Part shown: positions 29,430 to 39,690 of the stretch, in pieces | Layout of the letters: each line of letters begins with the position of its first letter | Position numbering within the stretch: position 1 is the stretch's first letter | DNA from: Serratia entomophila | GTDB taxonomy: Bacteria > Pseudomonadota > Gammaproteobacteria > Enterobacterales > Enterobacteriaceae | Length of the DNA stretch: 64,000 nucleotides | Direction of reading: 5' to 3' | Assembly: GCF_021462285.1 (NCBI RefSeq) | Contig: NZ_CP082787.1 | Span: 3,658,001-3,722,000, forward strand | Made by a program: the position numbers and the translations under genes | Notes under the pieces: model-generated | Database searches by the model: none | Seen by the model: only the letters and a program-made list of their open reading frames with translations | Told to the model about the DNA's origin: nothing

Positions 29430-32400
29430 GATTCTTCGCCCTGTTCATCCACCGGCCGGTGGCCACCACGCTGCTGACGCTGGCCATCGCCATCTGCGGC
29501 ATCATCGGCTTCCGCCTGCTGCCGGTGTCGCCGCTGCCGCAGGTCGATTACCCGGTTATCTCGATCAGCGCCTCGCTGCCGGGCGCCGATCCGGAAACCA
29601 TGGCGTCATCGGTGGCGACGCCGCTGGAACGCGCGCTGGGGCGCATCGCCGGGGTCAACGAGATGACCTCGATGAGCTCGCTCGGCAGCACTCGCGTCAT
29701 TTTGCAGTTCGATCTCGATCGCGACATCAACGGCGCCGCACGCGACGTGCAGGCGGCGATCAACGCCGCGCAGAGTCTGCTGCCTACCGGCATGCCGAGC
29801 CGGCCCAGCTACCGCAAGGTCAACCCGTCCGACGCGCCGATCATGATCCTGACGCTGACGTCCGATACCTACAGCCAGGGCCAGCTTTACGACTTCGCCT
29901 CCACCCGGCTGGCGCAAAAAATCGCGCAAACCGAGGGCGTCGGCGACGTCTCGGTCGGCGGCAGCTCCCTGCCTGCGGTGCGGGTGGAGCTGAACCCCAG
30001 CGCGTTGTTCAATCAGGGCGTCTCGCTGGACGCGGTGCGCCAGGCCATCAGCAACGCCAACGTGCGCCGGCCGCAGGGTTCCCTGGAGAACCCGCAGCAA
30101 CGCTGGCAGATCCAGGCCAACGACGAGCTGAAAACCGCGGAGGTTTACCGGCCGCTGATTATCCACTACAACAACGGCTCGGCGGTGCGGTTAAGCGACG
30201 TGGCCGACGTCAAAGACTCGGTGCAGGACGTGCGCAACGCCGGGATGACCGACGCCAAGCCGGCGATCATCCTGGCCATCAGCCGCGCGCCGGACGCCAA
30301 CATCATTGAAACCGTCGACCGCATCCGCGCCGAGCTGCCGGACCTGCAAGAAAATATCCCGGCCGCGATCCAGCTGAACATCGCCCAGGACCGTTCGCCG
30401 ACCATCCGCGCCTCGCTGGCCGAGGTGGAGCAGTCGCTGGCGATCGCCATCGGGCTGGTGATCCTGGTGGTATTCATCTTCCTGCGTTCCGGGCGCGCCA
30501 CCCTGATCCCGGCGGTGGCGGTGCCGGTCTCACTGATCGGCTCCTTCGCCGCCATGTACCTGTGCGGCTTCAGCCTGAATAACCTGTCGCTGATGGCGCT
30601 GACCATCGCCACCGGTTTCGTGGTCGATGACGCCATCGTGGTGCTGGAAAATATTTCCCGCCACGTCGAGGCGGGCATGAAGCCGATCAACGCCGCGCTG
30701 GTGGGGGTGCGAGAAGTCGGCTTCACCGTGCTCTCGATGAGCGTGTCGCTGGTGGCGGTGTTCATTCCGCTGCTGCTGATGGAGGGGCTGCCCGGCCGCC
30801 TGTTCCGCGAGTTCGCCGTCACCCTGTCGGTGTCGATCGGGCTGTCGCTGATTATTTCCCTGACGCTGACGCCGATGATGTGCGCCTACCTGCTGCGCCA
30901 CCAGCCGCCGCGTTCGCAGCGGCGCGCGCGCGGCTTCGGCAAAATGCTGATGGCGCTGCAGCAAGGCTACGGCCGCTCGCTGAACTGGGTGCTCGGCCAC
31001 TCGCGCTGGGTGCTGGCGGTGTTCCTCGCCACCATTGCGCTCAACGTCTGGCTGTATGTCAGCATCCCTAAAACCTTCTTCCCCGAGCAGGACACCGGCC
31101 GGCTGATGGGCTTTATCCAGGCCGACCAAAGCATTTCCTTCCAGGCGATGCGCGTTAAGCTGGAAGACTTCATGAAGATCGTGCGCGAAGATCCGGACGT
31201 GGAAAACGTCACCGGCTTTACCGGCGGCTCGCGCACCAACAGCGGTTCGATGTTCATCTCGCTCAAGCCGCTGTCGGTGCGCAGCGACGATGCGCAAAAG
31301 GTGATCGCCCGGCTGCGCGCCCGGCTGGCGAAAGAGCCGGGAGCCAGCCTGTTTCTGATGGCGGTGCAGGATATTCGCGTCGGCGGGCGCCAGGCCAACG
31401 CCAGCTATCAGTACACCCTGCTGGCGGACGATCTCTCCGCCTTGCGCGAGTGGGAGCCGAAGATCCGCGCCGCGCTGGCCGCGCTGCCGGAGCTGGCGGA
31501 CGTCAACTCCGATCAGCAGGACAAAGGTTCGGAAATGGACCTGATCTATGACCGCGAAACCATGACGCGCATGGGCATTTCGGTCGCCGACGCCAATAAC
31601 CTGCTGAACAACGCCTTCGGCCAGCGCCAAATTTCGACCATCTACCAACCGCTCAATCAGTACAAGGTGGTGATGGAGGTGGCGCCGCCTTACACGCAGG
31701 ACGTCAGCTCACTGGACAAGATGTTCGTGATCAACAAAGACGGCAAGGCGATCCCGCTATCCTATTTCGCCCGCTGGCAGCCGGCCAATGCGCCGCTGTC
31801 GGTCAATCATCAGGGGCTGTCGGCGGCATCGACCGTTTCCTTTAACCTGCCGGACGGCGGCAGCCTGTCGGACGCCACCGCCGCGGTTGAACGCACCATG
31901 ACCCAGCTCGGCGTGCCGTCCACCGTACGCGGCGCCTTCGCCGGTACCGCGCAGGTGTTCCAGGAAACGCTGAGATCCCAGCTGCTGCTGATCGCCGCCG
32001 CAATCGCCACGGTGTATATCGTGCTTGGCGTGCTGTATGAAAGCTACATCCACCCGCTGACCATACTGTCTACCCTGCCCTCGGCCGGGGTGGGCGCGCT
32101 GCTGGCGCTGGAGCTGTTCGGCGCGCCATTCAGCCTGATCGCGCTGATCGGCATCATGCTATTGATCGGCATCGTGAAGAAAAACGCCATCATGATGGTC
32201 GATTTCGCCCTCGACGCGCAGCGCAACGGCGGCATCAGCGCCCGCGAGGCGATTTTCCAGGCCTGCCTGCTGCGCTTTCGGCCGATCATGATGACCACGC
32301 TGGCGGCGCTGTTTGGCGCGCTGCCGCTGGTGCTGACCAGCGGCGACGGCGCCGAGCTGCGCCAGCCGCTCGGCATCACCATCGCCGGCGGGCTGCTGAT

Positions 32401-32506
32401 GAGCCAGCTGCTGACGCTGTATACGACGCCGGTGGTTTACCTGTACTTTGACCGGCTGCAGATGAAATTCCGCCGCGGCAAGAAACTGGATCCGTTGCCC
32501 CAATAA
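29426..32506 (+). CDS. mdtC: Multidrug efflux RND permease MdtC
   Basis: Second permease of MdtABC, held to provide drug binding and transport. 1026 aa from the GTG at 29426 ([17 protein letters not shown]), which has AGGAG five bases before it and overlaps mdtB as GTGA. E. coli MdtC starts MKFFALFIYRPVAT and is 1025 aa. Relay residues are in [12 protein letters not shown], with [13 protein letters not shown] near the end. A longer frame from 29303 lies inside mdtB and has no homology. Third gene of mdtABCD-baeSR. Confidence 0.96.
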   Translation: MRFFALFIHRPVATTLLTLAIAICGIIGFRLLPVSPLPQVDYPVISISASLPGADPETMASSVATPLERALGRIAGVNEMTSMSSLGSTRVILQFDLDRDINGAARDVQAAINAAQSLLPTGMPSRPSYRKVNPSDAPIMILTLTSDTYSQGQLYDFASTRLAQKIAQTEGVGDVSVGGSSLPAVRVELNPSALFNQGVSLDAVRQAISNANVRRPQGSLENPQQRWQIQANDELKTAEVYRPLIIHYNNGSAVRLSDVADVKDSVQDVRNAGMTDAKPAIILAISRAPDANIIETVDRIRAELPDLQENIPAAIQLNIAQDRSPTIRASLAEVEQSLAIAIGLVILVVFIFLRSGRATLIPAVAVPVSLIGSFAAMYLCGFSLNNLSLMALTIATGFVVDDAIVVLENISRHVEAGMKPINAALVGVREVGFTVLSMSVSLVAVFIPLLLMEGLPGRLFREFAVTLSVSIGLSLIISLTLTPMMCAYLLRHQPPRSQRRARGFGKMLMALQQGYGRSLNWVLGHSRWVLAVFLATIALNVWLYVSIPKTFFPEQDTGRLMGFIQADQSISFQAMRVKLEDFMKIVREDPDVENVTGFTGGSRTNSGSMFISLKPLSVRSDDAQKVIARLRARLAKEPGASLFLMAVQDIRVGGRQANASYQYTLLADDLSALREWEPKIRAALAALPELADVNSDQQDKGSEMDLIYDRETMTRMGISVADANNLLNNAFGQRQISTIYQPLNQYKVVMEVAPPYTQDVSSLDKMFVINKDGKAIPLSYFARWQPANAPLSVNHQGLSAASTVSFNLPDGGSLSDATAAVERTMTQLGVPSTVRGAFAGTAQVFQETLRSQLLLIAAAIATVYIVLGVLYESYIHPLTILSTLPSAGVGALLALELFGAPFSLIALIGIMLLIGIVKKNAIMMVDFALDAQRNGGISAREAIFQACLLRFRPIMMTTLAALFGALPLVLTSGDGAELRQPLGITIAGGLLMSQLLTLYTTPVVYLYFDRLQMKFRRGKKLDPLPQ

Positions 32507-32516
32507 TGGCCGATCG

Positions 32517-33947
32517 ATGCTGATGAAACACACCGCCACGGTGCAGTGGCAACTCTGGATAGTGGCGTTCGGCTTCTTTATGCAGACGCTGGACACTACC
32601 ATCGTCAACACCGCCCTGCCCTCGATGGCCGTCAGCCTGGGGGAAAATCCGCTACGTATGCAGTCGGTGATCGTCTCCTACGTACTGACGGTGGCGGTGA
32701 TGCTGCCCGCCAGCGGCTGGCTGGCGGACCGGGTCGGCGTGCAGCGGGTGTTTTTCAGCGCCATCGTCCTGTTCACCCTCGGCTCTGTCCTGTGCGCCCG
32801 CGCGGAAACCCTCAACGAGCTGATCGCCTCGCGGGTTATTCAGGGCATCGGCGGTGCGATGATGGTGCCGGTCGGCCGCCTGACGGTGATGAAAATCGTG
32901 CCGCGCGAGCAGTATATGGCGGCGATGACCTTCGTCACCCTGCCGGGCCAGATTGGCCCGCTGATGGGGCCGGCGCTGGGCGGTTTTTTGGTGCAGTACG
33001 CCAGCTGGCACTGGATTTTCCTGATCAACATCCCGGTAGGCATCGCCGGCGCCATCGCCACCCTGCTGCTGATGCCGAACTACAAGATGCAGACGCGGCG
33101 CTTCGACGTCAGCGGCTTCATCATGCTGGCCATCGGCATGGCGACGCTGACGCTGGCGCTCGACGGCCATAAAGGCATGGGGCTTTCCGGCCTGATCATC
33201 GCCGGGCTGGTGGCGCTGGGCCTCGCGGCGCTGGCGGGCTACTGGTGGCATGCGCAGAGCAACAGCCGGGCGCTGTTCTCGCTGCGTTTATTCCGCACCC
33301 CAACCTATAAAATCGGCCTGATCGCCAGCCTGCTGGGCCGCATCGGCAGCGGCATGCTGCCGTTTATGACGCCGCTGTTCCTGCAGGTGGGCATGGGCTT
33401 CTCCCCGTTCCACGCCGGGCTGATGATGATCCCGATGATCATCGGCAGCATGGGCATGAAACGCATCGTGGTGCAGGTGGTCAACCGCTTCGGCTACCGC
33501 AAGGTGCTGGTGGCCGCCACGCTGATGTTGGCGCTGGTCAGCCTGAGCTTCCCGCTGGTGGCGATGCTGGGTTGGGTCTGGCTGCTGCCGGCGGTGCTGT
33601 TCTTCCAGGGGATGGTCAATTCGTTGCGCTTCTCGGCGATGAACACCCTGACGCTGAAGGACCTGCCCGACCGGCTGGCCAGCAGCGGCAATAGCCTGCT
33701 GTCGATGGTGATGCAGCTGTCGATGAGCCTCGGCGTCAGCGTCGCCGGCATTCTGATCGGCAGCTTCGCCCATCATCAGGTGGTGGCCGACAGCCCGGCC
33801 ATTCACAGCGCATTCATTTACAGCTACTGTTGCATGGCGCTCATCATCGCCCTGCCCGCGCTGGCCTTCGCCCGCGTGCCGGCCGATACCGCGCCAAACC
33901 GCACGCTGATCAAGGAGCCGGGCACCGGCTCAACGAGGCTTCAATGA
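32517..33947 (+). CDS. mdtD: MFS transporter MdtD (DHA2 family)
   Basis: 476 aa, 14-helix major facilitator. Motif A is [13 protein letters not shown] (about residues 68-80), motif C-like [17 protein letters not shown] follows, and the first helix has [18 protein letters not shown] as in all DHA2 proteins. In E. coli it is cotranscribed with mdtABC but is not needed for drug resistance; in Salmonella the orthologue (IceT) exports iron-citrate. It starts 11 bp after mdtC, and its TGA overlaps the baeS ATG. Confidence 0.94.
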   Translation: MLMKHTATVQWQLWIVAFGFFMQTLDTTIVNTALPSMAVSLGENPLRMQSVIVSYVLTVAVMLPASGWLADRVGVQRVFFSAIVLFTLGSVLCARAETLNELIASRVIQGIGGAMMVPVGRLTVMKIVPREQYMAAMTFVTLPGQIGPLMGPALGGFLVQYASWHWIFLINIPVGIAGAIATLLLMPNYKMQTRRFDVSGFIMLAIGMATLTLALDGHKGMGLSGLIIAGLVALGLAALAGYWWHAQSNSRALFSLRLFRTPTYKIGLIASLLGRIGSGMLPFMTPLFLQVGMGFSPFHAGLMMIPMIIGSMGMKRIVVQVVNRFGYRKVLVAATLMLALVSLSFPLVAMLGWVWLLPAVLFFQGMVNSLRFSAMNTLTLKDLPDRLASSGNSLLSMVMQLSMSLGVSVAGILIGSFAHHQVVADSPAIHSAFIYSYCCMALIIALPALAFARVPADTAPNRTLIKEPGTGSTRLQ

Positions 33948-35326
33948 AGATAGGCATTACCGGGAAGCTGTTCCTGGCCATTTTAGCCACCTGCCTGCTG
34001 GTGTTGATCACCATGCACTGGGGGGTGCGCGTCAGCTTTGAACGCGGCTTTATCGATTACATCAAACACAGCAACGAGCAACGCATCACCATGCTGGGCG
34101 AAGCGCTGGAAGACCAATACAGCCGCCACGGCAACTGGGTGTTCCTGCGCAACAACGATCAGGTGGTTTATCAGATCATGCGCTCGTTCGAACAAAACAG
34201 CGACAGCAGCCACAATCTGCCGCCCAAAGGCTGGCGCACTCAGTTCTGGGTGGTGGACAGCCAGTTCAACCGGCTGGTGGGCCATTCCGGCCCGGTGCCG
34301 AAGGAAGGGCCGCGCCTGCCGATCCGCTATAACAACGAGATAGTCGGCTGGGTGATCACCACCCCGGTAGAGCGGCTGACGCGCAATACCGACATTAGCT
34401 TCGATCGCCAGCAGCGGCGCACCAGCTGGATTATCGTCGCGCTCTCTACCCTGCTGGCGGCGGCGGTGACCTGGATGTTGTCGCGCGGCATGCTGGCCCC
34501 GGTCAAACGCCTGGTGGCCGGTACTCATCGGCTGGCGGCGGGGGACTTTACCGCTCGCGTGGCGGTCAGCAGCCAGGACGAACTTGGCCGCCTGGCGCAG
34601 GACTTTAACCAGCTCGCCATGTCTCTGGAGAAAAACGAACAGATGCGCCGCGCCTTTATGGCCGACGTCTCTCACGAACTGCGCACCCCGCTGGCGGTGC
34701 TGCGCGGCGAACTGGAAGCATTGCAGGACGGCGTGCGCCAACCGACCCCGGCCTCGCTTAATTCGCTGCAGGCGGAGGTGTCGACCCTGACCAAACTGGT
34801 GGACGACCTGCACCAGCTTTCGCTTTCCGATCTTGGCGCGTTGGCCTACCGCAAATCGGCGGTCGACTGCGTGCACCTGCTGTTGATCGCCGTCGCCGCC
34901 TTCCGCGAACGCTTCCGCGCCAAAGGGCTGGAGATCGTCACCCACTTGCCGGCTCAGGCGCCGCTGTTCGGCGATCCGGACCGGCTTAACCAGTTGTTCA
35001 ATAACCTGCTGGAAAACAGCCTGCGCTACACCGACGCCGGCGGCCGCCTGGAGATCGGCGCGGAGCTGTTGCCTGGCCGGTTGCTGATCTACTGGCAAGA
35101 CAGCGCTCCCGGCATCAATGACCAGCAGCTGGCGCGCATTTTCGAACGCTTCTATCGCGCCGAAGGCTCGCGCAACCGCGCCAGCGGCGGTTCCGGCCTG
35201 GGGCTGGCTATCTGCCACAACATCGTTGAAGCCCACGACGGCCAGATCCATGCTGCGCACTCGCCTTTAGGCGGCGTACGCATTACAGTAGAATTCGCCA
35301 CCCCGATTAAGAATAAGGCGCCGTGA
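33944..35326 (+). CDS. baeS: Envelope-stress sensor histidine kinase BaeS
   Basis: 460 aa. Two membrane helices (about residues 8-28 and 161-183) flank a periplasmic sensor of about 130 residues. A HAMP domain follows ([15 protein letters not shown]), then the H-box [10 protein letters not shown] with H244 as phospho-acceptor, the N-box [15 protein letters not shown] and the G-box [17 protein letters not shown]. Phosphorylates BaeR upon envelope damage, indole or flavonoids. Overlaps mdtD (ATGA) and baeR, so pump and regulator are one operon and autoactivate. Confidence 0.96.
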   Translation: MKIGITGKLFLAILATCLLVLITMHWGVRVSFERGFIDYIKHSNEQRITMLGEALEDQYSRHGNWVFLRNNDQVVYQIMRSFEQNSDSSHNLPPKGWRTQFWVVDSQFNRLVGHSGPVPKEGPRLPIRYNNEIVGWVITTPVERLTRNTDISFDRQQRRTSWIIVALSTLLAAAVTWMLSRGMLAPVKRLVAGTHRLAAGDFTARVAVSSQDELGRLAQDFNQLAMSLEKNEQMRRAFMADVSHELRTPLAVLRGELEALQDGVRQPTPASLNSLQAEVSTLTKLVDDLHQLSLSDLGALAYRKSAVDCVHLLLIAVAAFRERFRAKGLEIVTHLPAQAPLFGDPDRLNQLFNNLLENSLRYTDAGGRLEIGAELLPGRLLIYWQDSAPGINDQQLARIFERFYRAEGSRNRASGGSGLGLAICHNIVEAHDGQIHAAHSPLGGVRITVEFATPIKNKAP

Positions 35327-36042
35327 TGGAACCCCAAAATCAACCTTTGCAAATCATGATCGTTGAAGATGAGCCCAAGCTGGGCCAGCTGTTGGTGGAT
35401 TATTTGCAGGCGGCGGGCTACGCCACCCGCTGGCTGACCAACGGCAGCGAAGTGGTGCCGGCGGTGCACCAACAGCCGCCGGCGCTGATCCTGTTGGACC
35501 TGATGCTGCCGGGCAGCGACGGGCTGACGGTATGCCGCGAACTGCGGCGCTTTACCGACGTGCCCGTCGTGATGGTGACGGCGAAGATTGAAGAGATCGA
35601 TCGCCTGCTGGGCCTGGAGATCGGCGCCGACGATTACATCTGCAAGCCCTACAGCCCGCGCGAAGTGGTGGCGCGGGTGAAGACCATTCTGCGCCGTAGC
35701 TACCGGCCGCAGGACAATGTGCGGGAAGACTCGCTGCTGCACATCGACGAACCGCGCTTTCAGGCCAGCTATCAGGGGCACATGCTGGATCTGACGCCGG
35801 CGGAGTTTCGCCTGCTGAAAACCCTGGCCAGCCAGCCGGGCAACGTTTTCTCGCGCGAGCAGCTGCTCAACAATCTGTATGACGACTACCGGGTGGTCAC
35901 CGACCGCACCATCGACAGCCACATCAAAAACCTGCGGCGCAAGCTGGAGCTGATCGACGGCGAAAAGTCGTTTATCCGCTCGGTTTACGGCGTGGGTTAC
36001 CGCTGGGAGGCCGAGCCCTGCCGGCTGGTGAACGGGCTGTAA
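35326..36042 (+). CDS. baeR: Envelope-stress response regulator BaeR
   Basis: OmpR-family regulator, 238 aa from the ATG at 35326 (a GTG one codon earlier is possible). The receiver has IVEDEPKLG and the phospho-acceptor D58 in [13 protein letters not shown], plus Lys in [13 protein letters not shown]. The C-terminal winged helix has [12 protein letters not shown] and [18 protein letters not shown]. Activates mdtABCD and spy-type genes in E. coli. Last gene of the mdt operon; its start overlaps the baeS stop (TGATG). Confidence 0.97.
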   Translation: MEPQNQPLQIMIVEDEPKLGQLLVDYLQAAGYATRWLTNGSEVVPAVHQQPPALILLDLMLPGSDGLTVCRELRRFTDVPVVMVTAKIEEIDRLLGLEIGADDYICKPYSPREVVARVKTILRRSYRPQDNVREDSLLHIDEPRFQASYQGHMLDLTPAEFRLLKTLASQPGNVFSREQLLNNLYDDYRVVTDRTIDSHIKNLRRKLELIDGEKSFIRSVYGVGYRWEAEPCRLVNGL

Positions 36043-36273
36043 GCCAGGTTACCGAGCCCAGTCTTCACCCGGCATCCCATGCGACTCTGCGCTAGCGCTC
36101 TCCTGCGTTAGCTTCCCGTGCTGCAACGGCATCCGCGGCGTGAAACTCAACGCTGGCGCAAAAAAACTGCGCGTTTTTTGGTCTATGCTTGCGCAGGTGA
36201 GGTTTATTAGCCGCCGATTTTCAAGCTATTGGCTACACTTACAACACCTATCGGAACCAACAGGAGAGGAACC

Positions 36274-36612
36274 ATGGCAATCGGTCATTATGAGCTGAAA
36301 AAAGCAAAGAACGGACAGTACCACTTCAACCTGAAAGCCAGTAACGGCGAGATCATTCTGGCCAGCGAGATGTACGCCAGCAAAGCGTCGGCGGAAAACG
36401 GCATCGCCTCGGTGCAAACCAATTCGCCGCACGAAGCGCAGTATGAACTGAAGCACAGCAGCAGCAACCAGCCGTACTTTGTGCTGAAAGCCAAGAACCA
36501 TCAGGTGATCGGCGTCAGCGAAATGTACAGCTCCGAAAGCGCGGCCAAAAACGGCATCCAGTCGGTCATTAAAAACGGCCCGGCTACCGACGTGCGTGAT
36601 TTAAGCGCCTGA
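36274..36612 (+). CDS. yegP: YegP/UPF0339 family protein
   Basis: 112 aa built of two repeats of the DUF1508 domain: YELKKAKNGQYHFNLKASNGE and YELKHSSSNQPYFVLKAKNH, each followed by an EMYxSxxxAxNGIxSV helix. Function unknown. E. coli YegP (110 aa) occupies the same place between baeR and yegQ. CAGGAGAGGAACC precedes the ATG; the 231 bp gap before it contains no other gene. A strong terminator follows. Confidence 0.94.
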   Translation: MAIGHYELKKAKNGQYHFNLKASNGEIILASEMYASKASAENGIASVQTNSPHEAQYELKHSSSNQPYFVLKAKNHQVIGVSEMYSSESAAKNGIQSVIKNGPATDVRDLSA

Positions 36613-36625
36613 TTTCGCCTTACCT

Positions 36626-36656
36626 CGCGCGCGGTGGCCGCCATCGCGCGTTTTTC
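36626..36656 (+). terminator. Intrinsic terminator of yegP
   Basis: CGCGCGGTGG and CCATCGCGCG pair (one G-U) around a 3-nt loop and lead into TTTTT, 16 bp after the stop. Confidence 0.85.
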
Positions 36657-36791
36657 TTATGACCAGGATCAATCTCCCCTGAATAAATCCGGTTAACTGC
36701 TGATTTATTGCCGCGCTGCCGCTACAATTCCCCGCTTTTACTGCGCCATTGGGTGGTGTAGTACTGACCTGAAATCAGACCGAGACAGACT

Positions 36792-38144
36792 ATGTTTACA
36801 CCGGAACTTCTCTCCCCTGCCGGAACGCTGAAAAACATGCGTTACGCCTTCGCCTATGGCGCCGATGCGGTTTACGCCGGCCAGCCGCGCTACAGCCTGC
36901 GGGTGCGCAACAACGAGTTCAACCACGAAAACCTGGCGCAGGGCATCAACGAAGCCCATGCGCTCGGCAAAAAATTTTACGTGGTGGTGAATATCGCCCC
37001 GCACAACGCCAAGCTGAAAACCTTCCTGCGCGACCTGAAGCCGGTGATCGACATGGGCCCGGATGCGCTGATCATGTCCGATCCCGGCCTGATCATGATG
37101 GTGCGCGAAGCCTTCCCGCAGATGGATATCCATCTGTCGGTGCAGGCCAATGCGGTCAACTGGGCGACGGTGAAGTTCTGGCAGCAAATGGGGCTGACCC
37201 GCGTGATCCTGTCGCGCGAGCTGTCGCTGGAAGAGATCGCCGAAATCCGCGCCCAGGTGCCGGACATGGAGCTGGAGATCTTCGTGCACGGCGCGCTGTG
37301 CATGGCTTACTCCGGCCGCTGCCTGCTGTCCGGCTATATCAACAAGCGCGATCCCAATCAGGGCACCTGCACCAACGCCTGCCGCTGGCAGTATAAGGCG
37401 GAGGAAGGCAAGGAAGACGACACCGGCAACATCGTGCATATGCACGAGCCGATCCCGGTGCAGACCGTCGAGCCGACGCTGGGCATCGGCGCACCGACCG
37501 ATAAGGTGTTTATGCTGTCCGAGGCGCAAAAGCCGGGCGAATACATGAGCGCCTTTGAAGACGAACACGGCACCTACATCATGAACTCCAAGGATCTGCG
37601 CGCCATTCAGCACGTGGAGCGCCTGACCCAGCTTGGCGTGCATTCCCTGAAGATAGAAGGCCGCACCAAGTCCTTCTATTACTGCGCGCGCACCGCCCAG
37701 GTTTATCGCCGGGCGATAGACGACGCCGCGGCCGGCAAACCCTTCGATCCCAGCCTGCTCACCACGCTGGAAGGGCTGGCGCACCGCGGCTACACCGAAG
37801 GTTTTCTGCGCCGCCATGTGCACGAAGCGCAACAGAATTACGACTACGGCTCTTCGCTGTCCGAACGCCAGCAGTTTGTCGGTGAATTCACCGGCGTGCG
37901 GCGCGACGGCTGGGCCGAAGTGGACGTGAAAAACAAATTTATGCTTGACGACAGCGTGGAAATGATGACGCCCGGCGGCAATGTTCAGTTCCGTCTGGAA
38001 AGCATGCAAAATAAAAAAGGCGAGCCGATAGCAGTGGCGCCAGGCAACGGCCACATCGTTTATTTGCCAATCCCGCAGGATATCGACCTCAATTACGCGT
38101 TGCTGATCCGCAATTTGGCGGATGAGAATAGCGCAGGGGTGTAA
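36792..38144 (+). CDS. trhP: tRNA 5-hydroxyuridine modification protein TrhP (YegQ)
   Basis: Peptidase U32-family protein that makes 5-hydroxyuridine at tRNA position 34 (with prephenate as a cofactor source), supporting decoding by cmo5U tRNAs. 450 aa. Starts MFTPELLSPAGTLKNMRYAFAYGADAVYAG. The U32 signature is ELEIFVHGALCMAYSGRCLLSGY, with further Cys in GTCTNACRWQYK; these four Cys probably bind an iron-sulfur cluster. ATG at 36792 is about 140 bp downstream of the yegP terminator. Despite the family name, protease activity is not expected. Confidence 0.95.
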   Translation: MFTPELLSPAGTLKNMRYAFAYGADAVYAGQPRYSLRVRNNEFNHENLAQGINEAHALGKKFYVVVNIAPHNAKLKTFLRDLKPVIDMGPDALIMSDPGLIMMVREAFPQMDIHLSVQANAVNWATVKFWQQMGLTRVILSRELSLEEIAEIRAQVPDMELEIFVHGALCMAYSGRCLLSGYINKRDPNQGTCTNACRWQYKAEEGKEDDTGNIVHMHEPIPVQTVEPTLGIGAPTDKVFMLSEAQKPGEYMSAFEDEHGTYIMNSKDLRAIQHVERLTQLGVHSLKIEGRTKSFYYCARTAQVYRRAIDDAAAGKPFDPSLLTTLEGLAHRGYTEGFLRRHVHEAQQNYDYGSSLSERQQFVGEFTGVRRDGWAEVDVKNKFMLDDSVEMMTPGGNVQFRLESMQNKKGEPIAVAPGNGHIVYLPIPQDIDLNYALLIRNLADENSAGV

Positions 38145-38151
38145 AAATCCC

Positions 38152-38178
38152 AATCGCCATCTTCGGGTGGCGATTTTT
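38152..38178 (+). terminator. Intrinsic terminator of trhP
   Basis: AATCGCCA and TGGCGATT form an 8-bp stem followed by TTT, starting 8 bp after the stop. Confidence 0.85.
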
Positions 38179-38186
38179 GGCAAATA

Positions 38187-38228
38187 TTAGAATTGGATCA
38201 CATCAATGCGCGCGCAGTTTGGTTAATA
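38187..38228 (+). promoter_or_regulatory. CRP site and -10 element of cyaR
   Basis: TTAGA-ATTGGA-TCACA (38187-38202) fits the CRP site TGTGA-N6-TCACA with a perfect right half. TAATAT (38223-38228) fits a -10 box. The site centre is about 41 bp before the likely RNA start near 38235, the class II arrangement known for E. coli cyaR. Confidence 0.7.
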
Positions 38229-38232
38229 TCAG

Positions 38233-38322
38233 GCTGCTTAAAACAAACAACGAAAATACTTGCATAGCAATACTAGGAACCACCTCCTTAGCCAGCCCAA
38301 TCTCCCTTGGGCTGGCTTTTTC
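38233..38322 (+). ncRNA. cyaR: CyaR small regulatory RNA
   Basis: Hfq-dependent small RNA that represses ompX, luxS, nadE and yqaE in E. coli when cAMP is high. The conserved core AGGAACCACCTCCTTA (38275-38290), which pairs with ribosome-binding sites, is identical to E. coli CyaR. It is followed by the terminator hairpin AGCCAGCCC / GGGCTGGCT with a T-run (38290-38321). Location after yegQ is the same as in E. coli. The 5' end is approximate. Not visible as an ORF; a frame across it (38177-38389) is spurious. Confidence 0.92.
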
Positions 38323-38616
38323 TTTGGCGCAGGGGCCGAGCCGCCGGCCGTCTTGCCTATTTTTATATTTTTATCGCGGTTTAAATTAATCGTTTTAATA
38401 ACGTCAATCGCCTATTTAAAACGCGAAAGCCATTAATAAATCCTATCCGATACATTATTATTTAACATTACCGTCATATATCAGATTAAGCCAATTGTGC
38501 AGAAATAATCACTGCAATACGGGCAATCGGCAGAATTAATTGAATATTCTTATGGCCTGGCGTCGGCGGCTGGTTTATCGTTAATCATCATCTTTTTTAG
38601 CCGGGAGATTTCGGGA

Positions 38617-39516
38617 ATGCATCAACCAGCACCAGCGCTGCTCATCATCAATGGAAAAGGCGCCGGCAACGAAGAACTGCGCCTTGCCGTACAACGGCTG
38701 CGCGAAGAGCAGCTCAGGCTGCACGTGCGCGTGACCTGGGAGCATGGCGACGCCGCGCGCTACGTCGAGGAAGCCGTCCGGCTGGGCGTCGGCACCGTGG
38801 TGGCGGGTGGCGGCGACGGCACCATCAATGAAGTGGCCGCCGCGCTGGCCCAGCAGCCGGCACAGCATCGCCCGGCGTTGGGCATTCTGCCGCTCGGCAC
38901 CGCCAATGACTTCGCCGTGGCCTGCAATGTCCCGCTGGCGCCGGAGCAGGCGCTGCAGCTGGCGATCAAAGGCCGCGCGGTGCCGATCGATCTGGCGAAG
39001 GTCAACGATACGCGCTATTTCATCAATATGGCTACCGGCGGCTTCGGCACCCGCATCACCACCGAAACGCCGGAAAAACTCAAGGCGGCGCTGGGCGGCG
39101 TCTCCTACTTCGTTCATGGGCTGCTGCGCATGGACACCCTGCAGGCCGACCGCTGCGAAATCCGCGGCCCGGATTTCCATTGGTCCGGCCAGGCGTTGGT
39201 GATCGGCATCGGCAACGGCAAACAGGCCGGCGGCGGCCAGCAGCTGTGCCCGGATGCGCTGATCAACGACGGCCTGCTGCAGCTGCGGCTGCTGATGGCC
39301 GACGAGCTGCTGCCGGCGCTGGTGGCCGCCCTGTTCAACGACGAAGAGAACAAGAACATCATCAGCGCCGCACTGCCGTGGCTGGAGATCGACGCGCCGC
39401 ATGATATGACCTTCAACCTGGATGGCGAGCCCCTGAAGGGCCGGCATTTCCGCATCGAAGTGCTGCCGCAGGCCATCGAGTGCCGCCTGCCGCCCAACTG
39501 CGCCCTGCTGGGCTAG
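38617..39516 (+). CDS. yegS: Lipid kinase YegS
   Basis: Diacylglycerol-kinase-fold enzyme; E. coli YegS phosphorylates phosphatidylglycerol in vitro. 299 aa, the same length. The nucleotide site is [17 protein letters not shown] (about residues 62-78), followed by [14 protein letters not shown] and [11 protein letters not shown]. The metal-site and substrate region [10 protein letters not shown] is present. GGGAG lies 9 bp before the ATG. The 290 bp between cyaR and this gene is AT-rich and shows nothing else. Confidence 0.95.
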   Translation: MHQPAPALLIINGKGAGNEELRLAVQRLREEQLRLHVRVTWEHGDAARYVEEAVRLGVGTVVAGGGDGTINEVAAALAQQPAQHRPALGILPLGTANDFAVACNVPLAPEQALQLAIKGRAVPIDLAKVNDTRYFINMATGGFGTRITTETPEKLKAALGGVSYFVHGLLRMDTLQADRCEIRGPDFHWSGQALVIGIGNGKQAGGGQQLCPDALINDGLLQLRLLMADELLPALVAALFNDEENKNIISAALPWLEIDAPHDMTFNLDGEPLKGRHFRIEVLPQAIECRLPPNCALLG

Positions 39517-39614
39517 CCCTACCGGCGCAGCCCCGGCTGCGCCCCTTTCCGTCTCTCCCGCTTCCCGTAGCCCTCAGCGATTAAATGTGATCCTCTCCGG
39601 CAAATCCATTAAGT

Positions 39615-39626
39615 CATACTTGTATG
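39615..39626. promoter_or_regulatory. Candidate RspR operator upstream of rspA
   Basis: CATAC-TT-GTATG is a perfect inverted repeat with a 2-bp spacer, 65-76 bp before the rspA start. The adjoining GTATGGTAG recurs with one change upstream of rspR (GTATGGTGG at 46216-46224), as expected if RspR binds both places. Confidence 0.4.
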
Positions 39627-39635
39627 GTAGTTGGG

Positions 39636-39659
39636 TCATGGCGTATTTTTTCGCCATGA
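39636..39659 (+). repeat. Hairpin in the rspA leader
   Basis: TCATGGCG and CGCCATGA are perfect 8-bp arms around an 8-nt T-rich loop, 32 bp ahead of the rspA ATG. It overlaps a possible 15-codon leader frame (39638-39685) whose stop overlaps an ATG of rspA. It may be an attenuator, operator or mRNA stability element. Confidence 0.5.
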
Positions 39660-39690
39660 TATCTCCCCGCAGCAACAGGATATGAAGGTT

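Noticed and set aside
36150..36185. Possible terminator after baeR (A-run and T-run around GCGC)
   Set aside because: The arms do not form a stable stem; T-run alone is not enough.
38177..38389. 70-codon frame over cyaR
   Set aside because: Runs through the small RNA core and its terminator; no ribosome-binding site.
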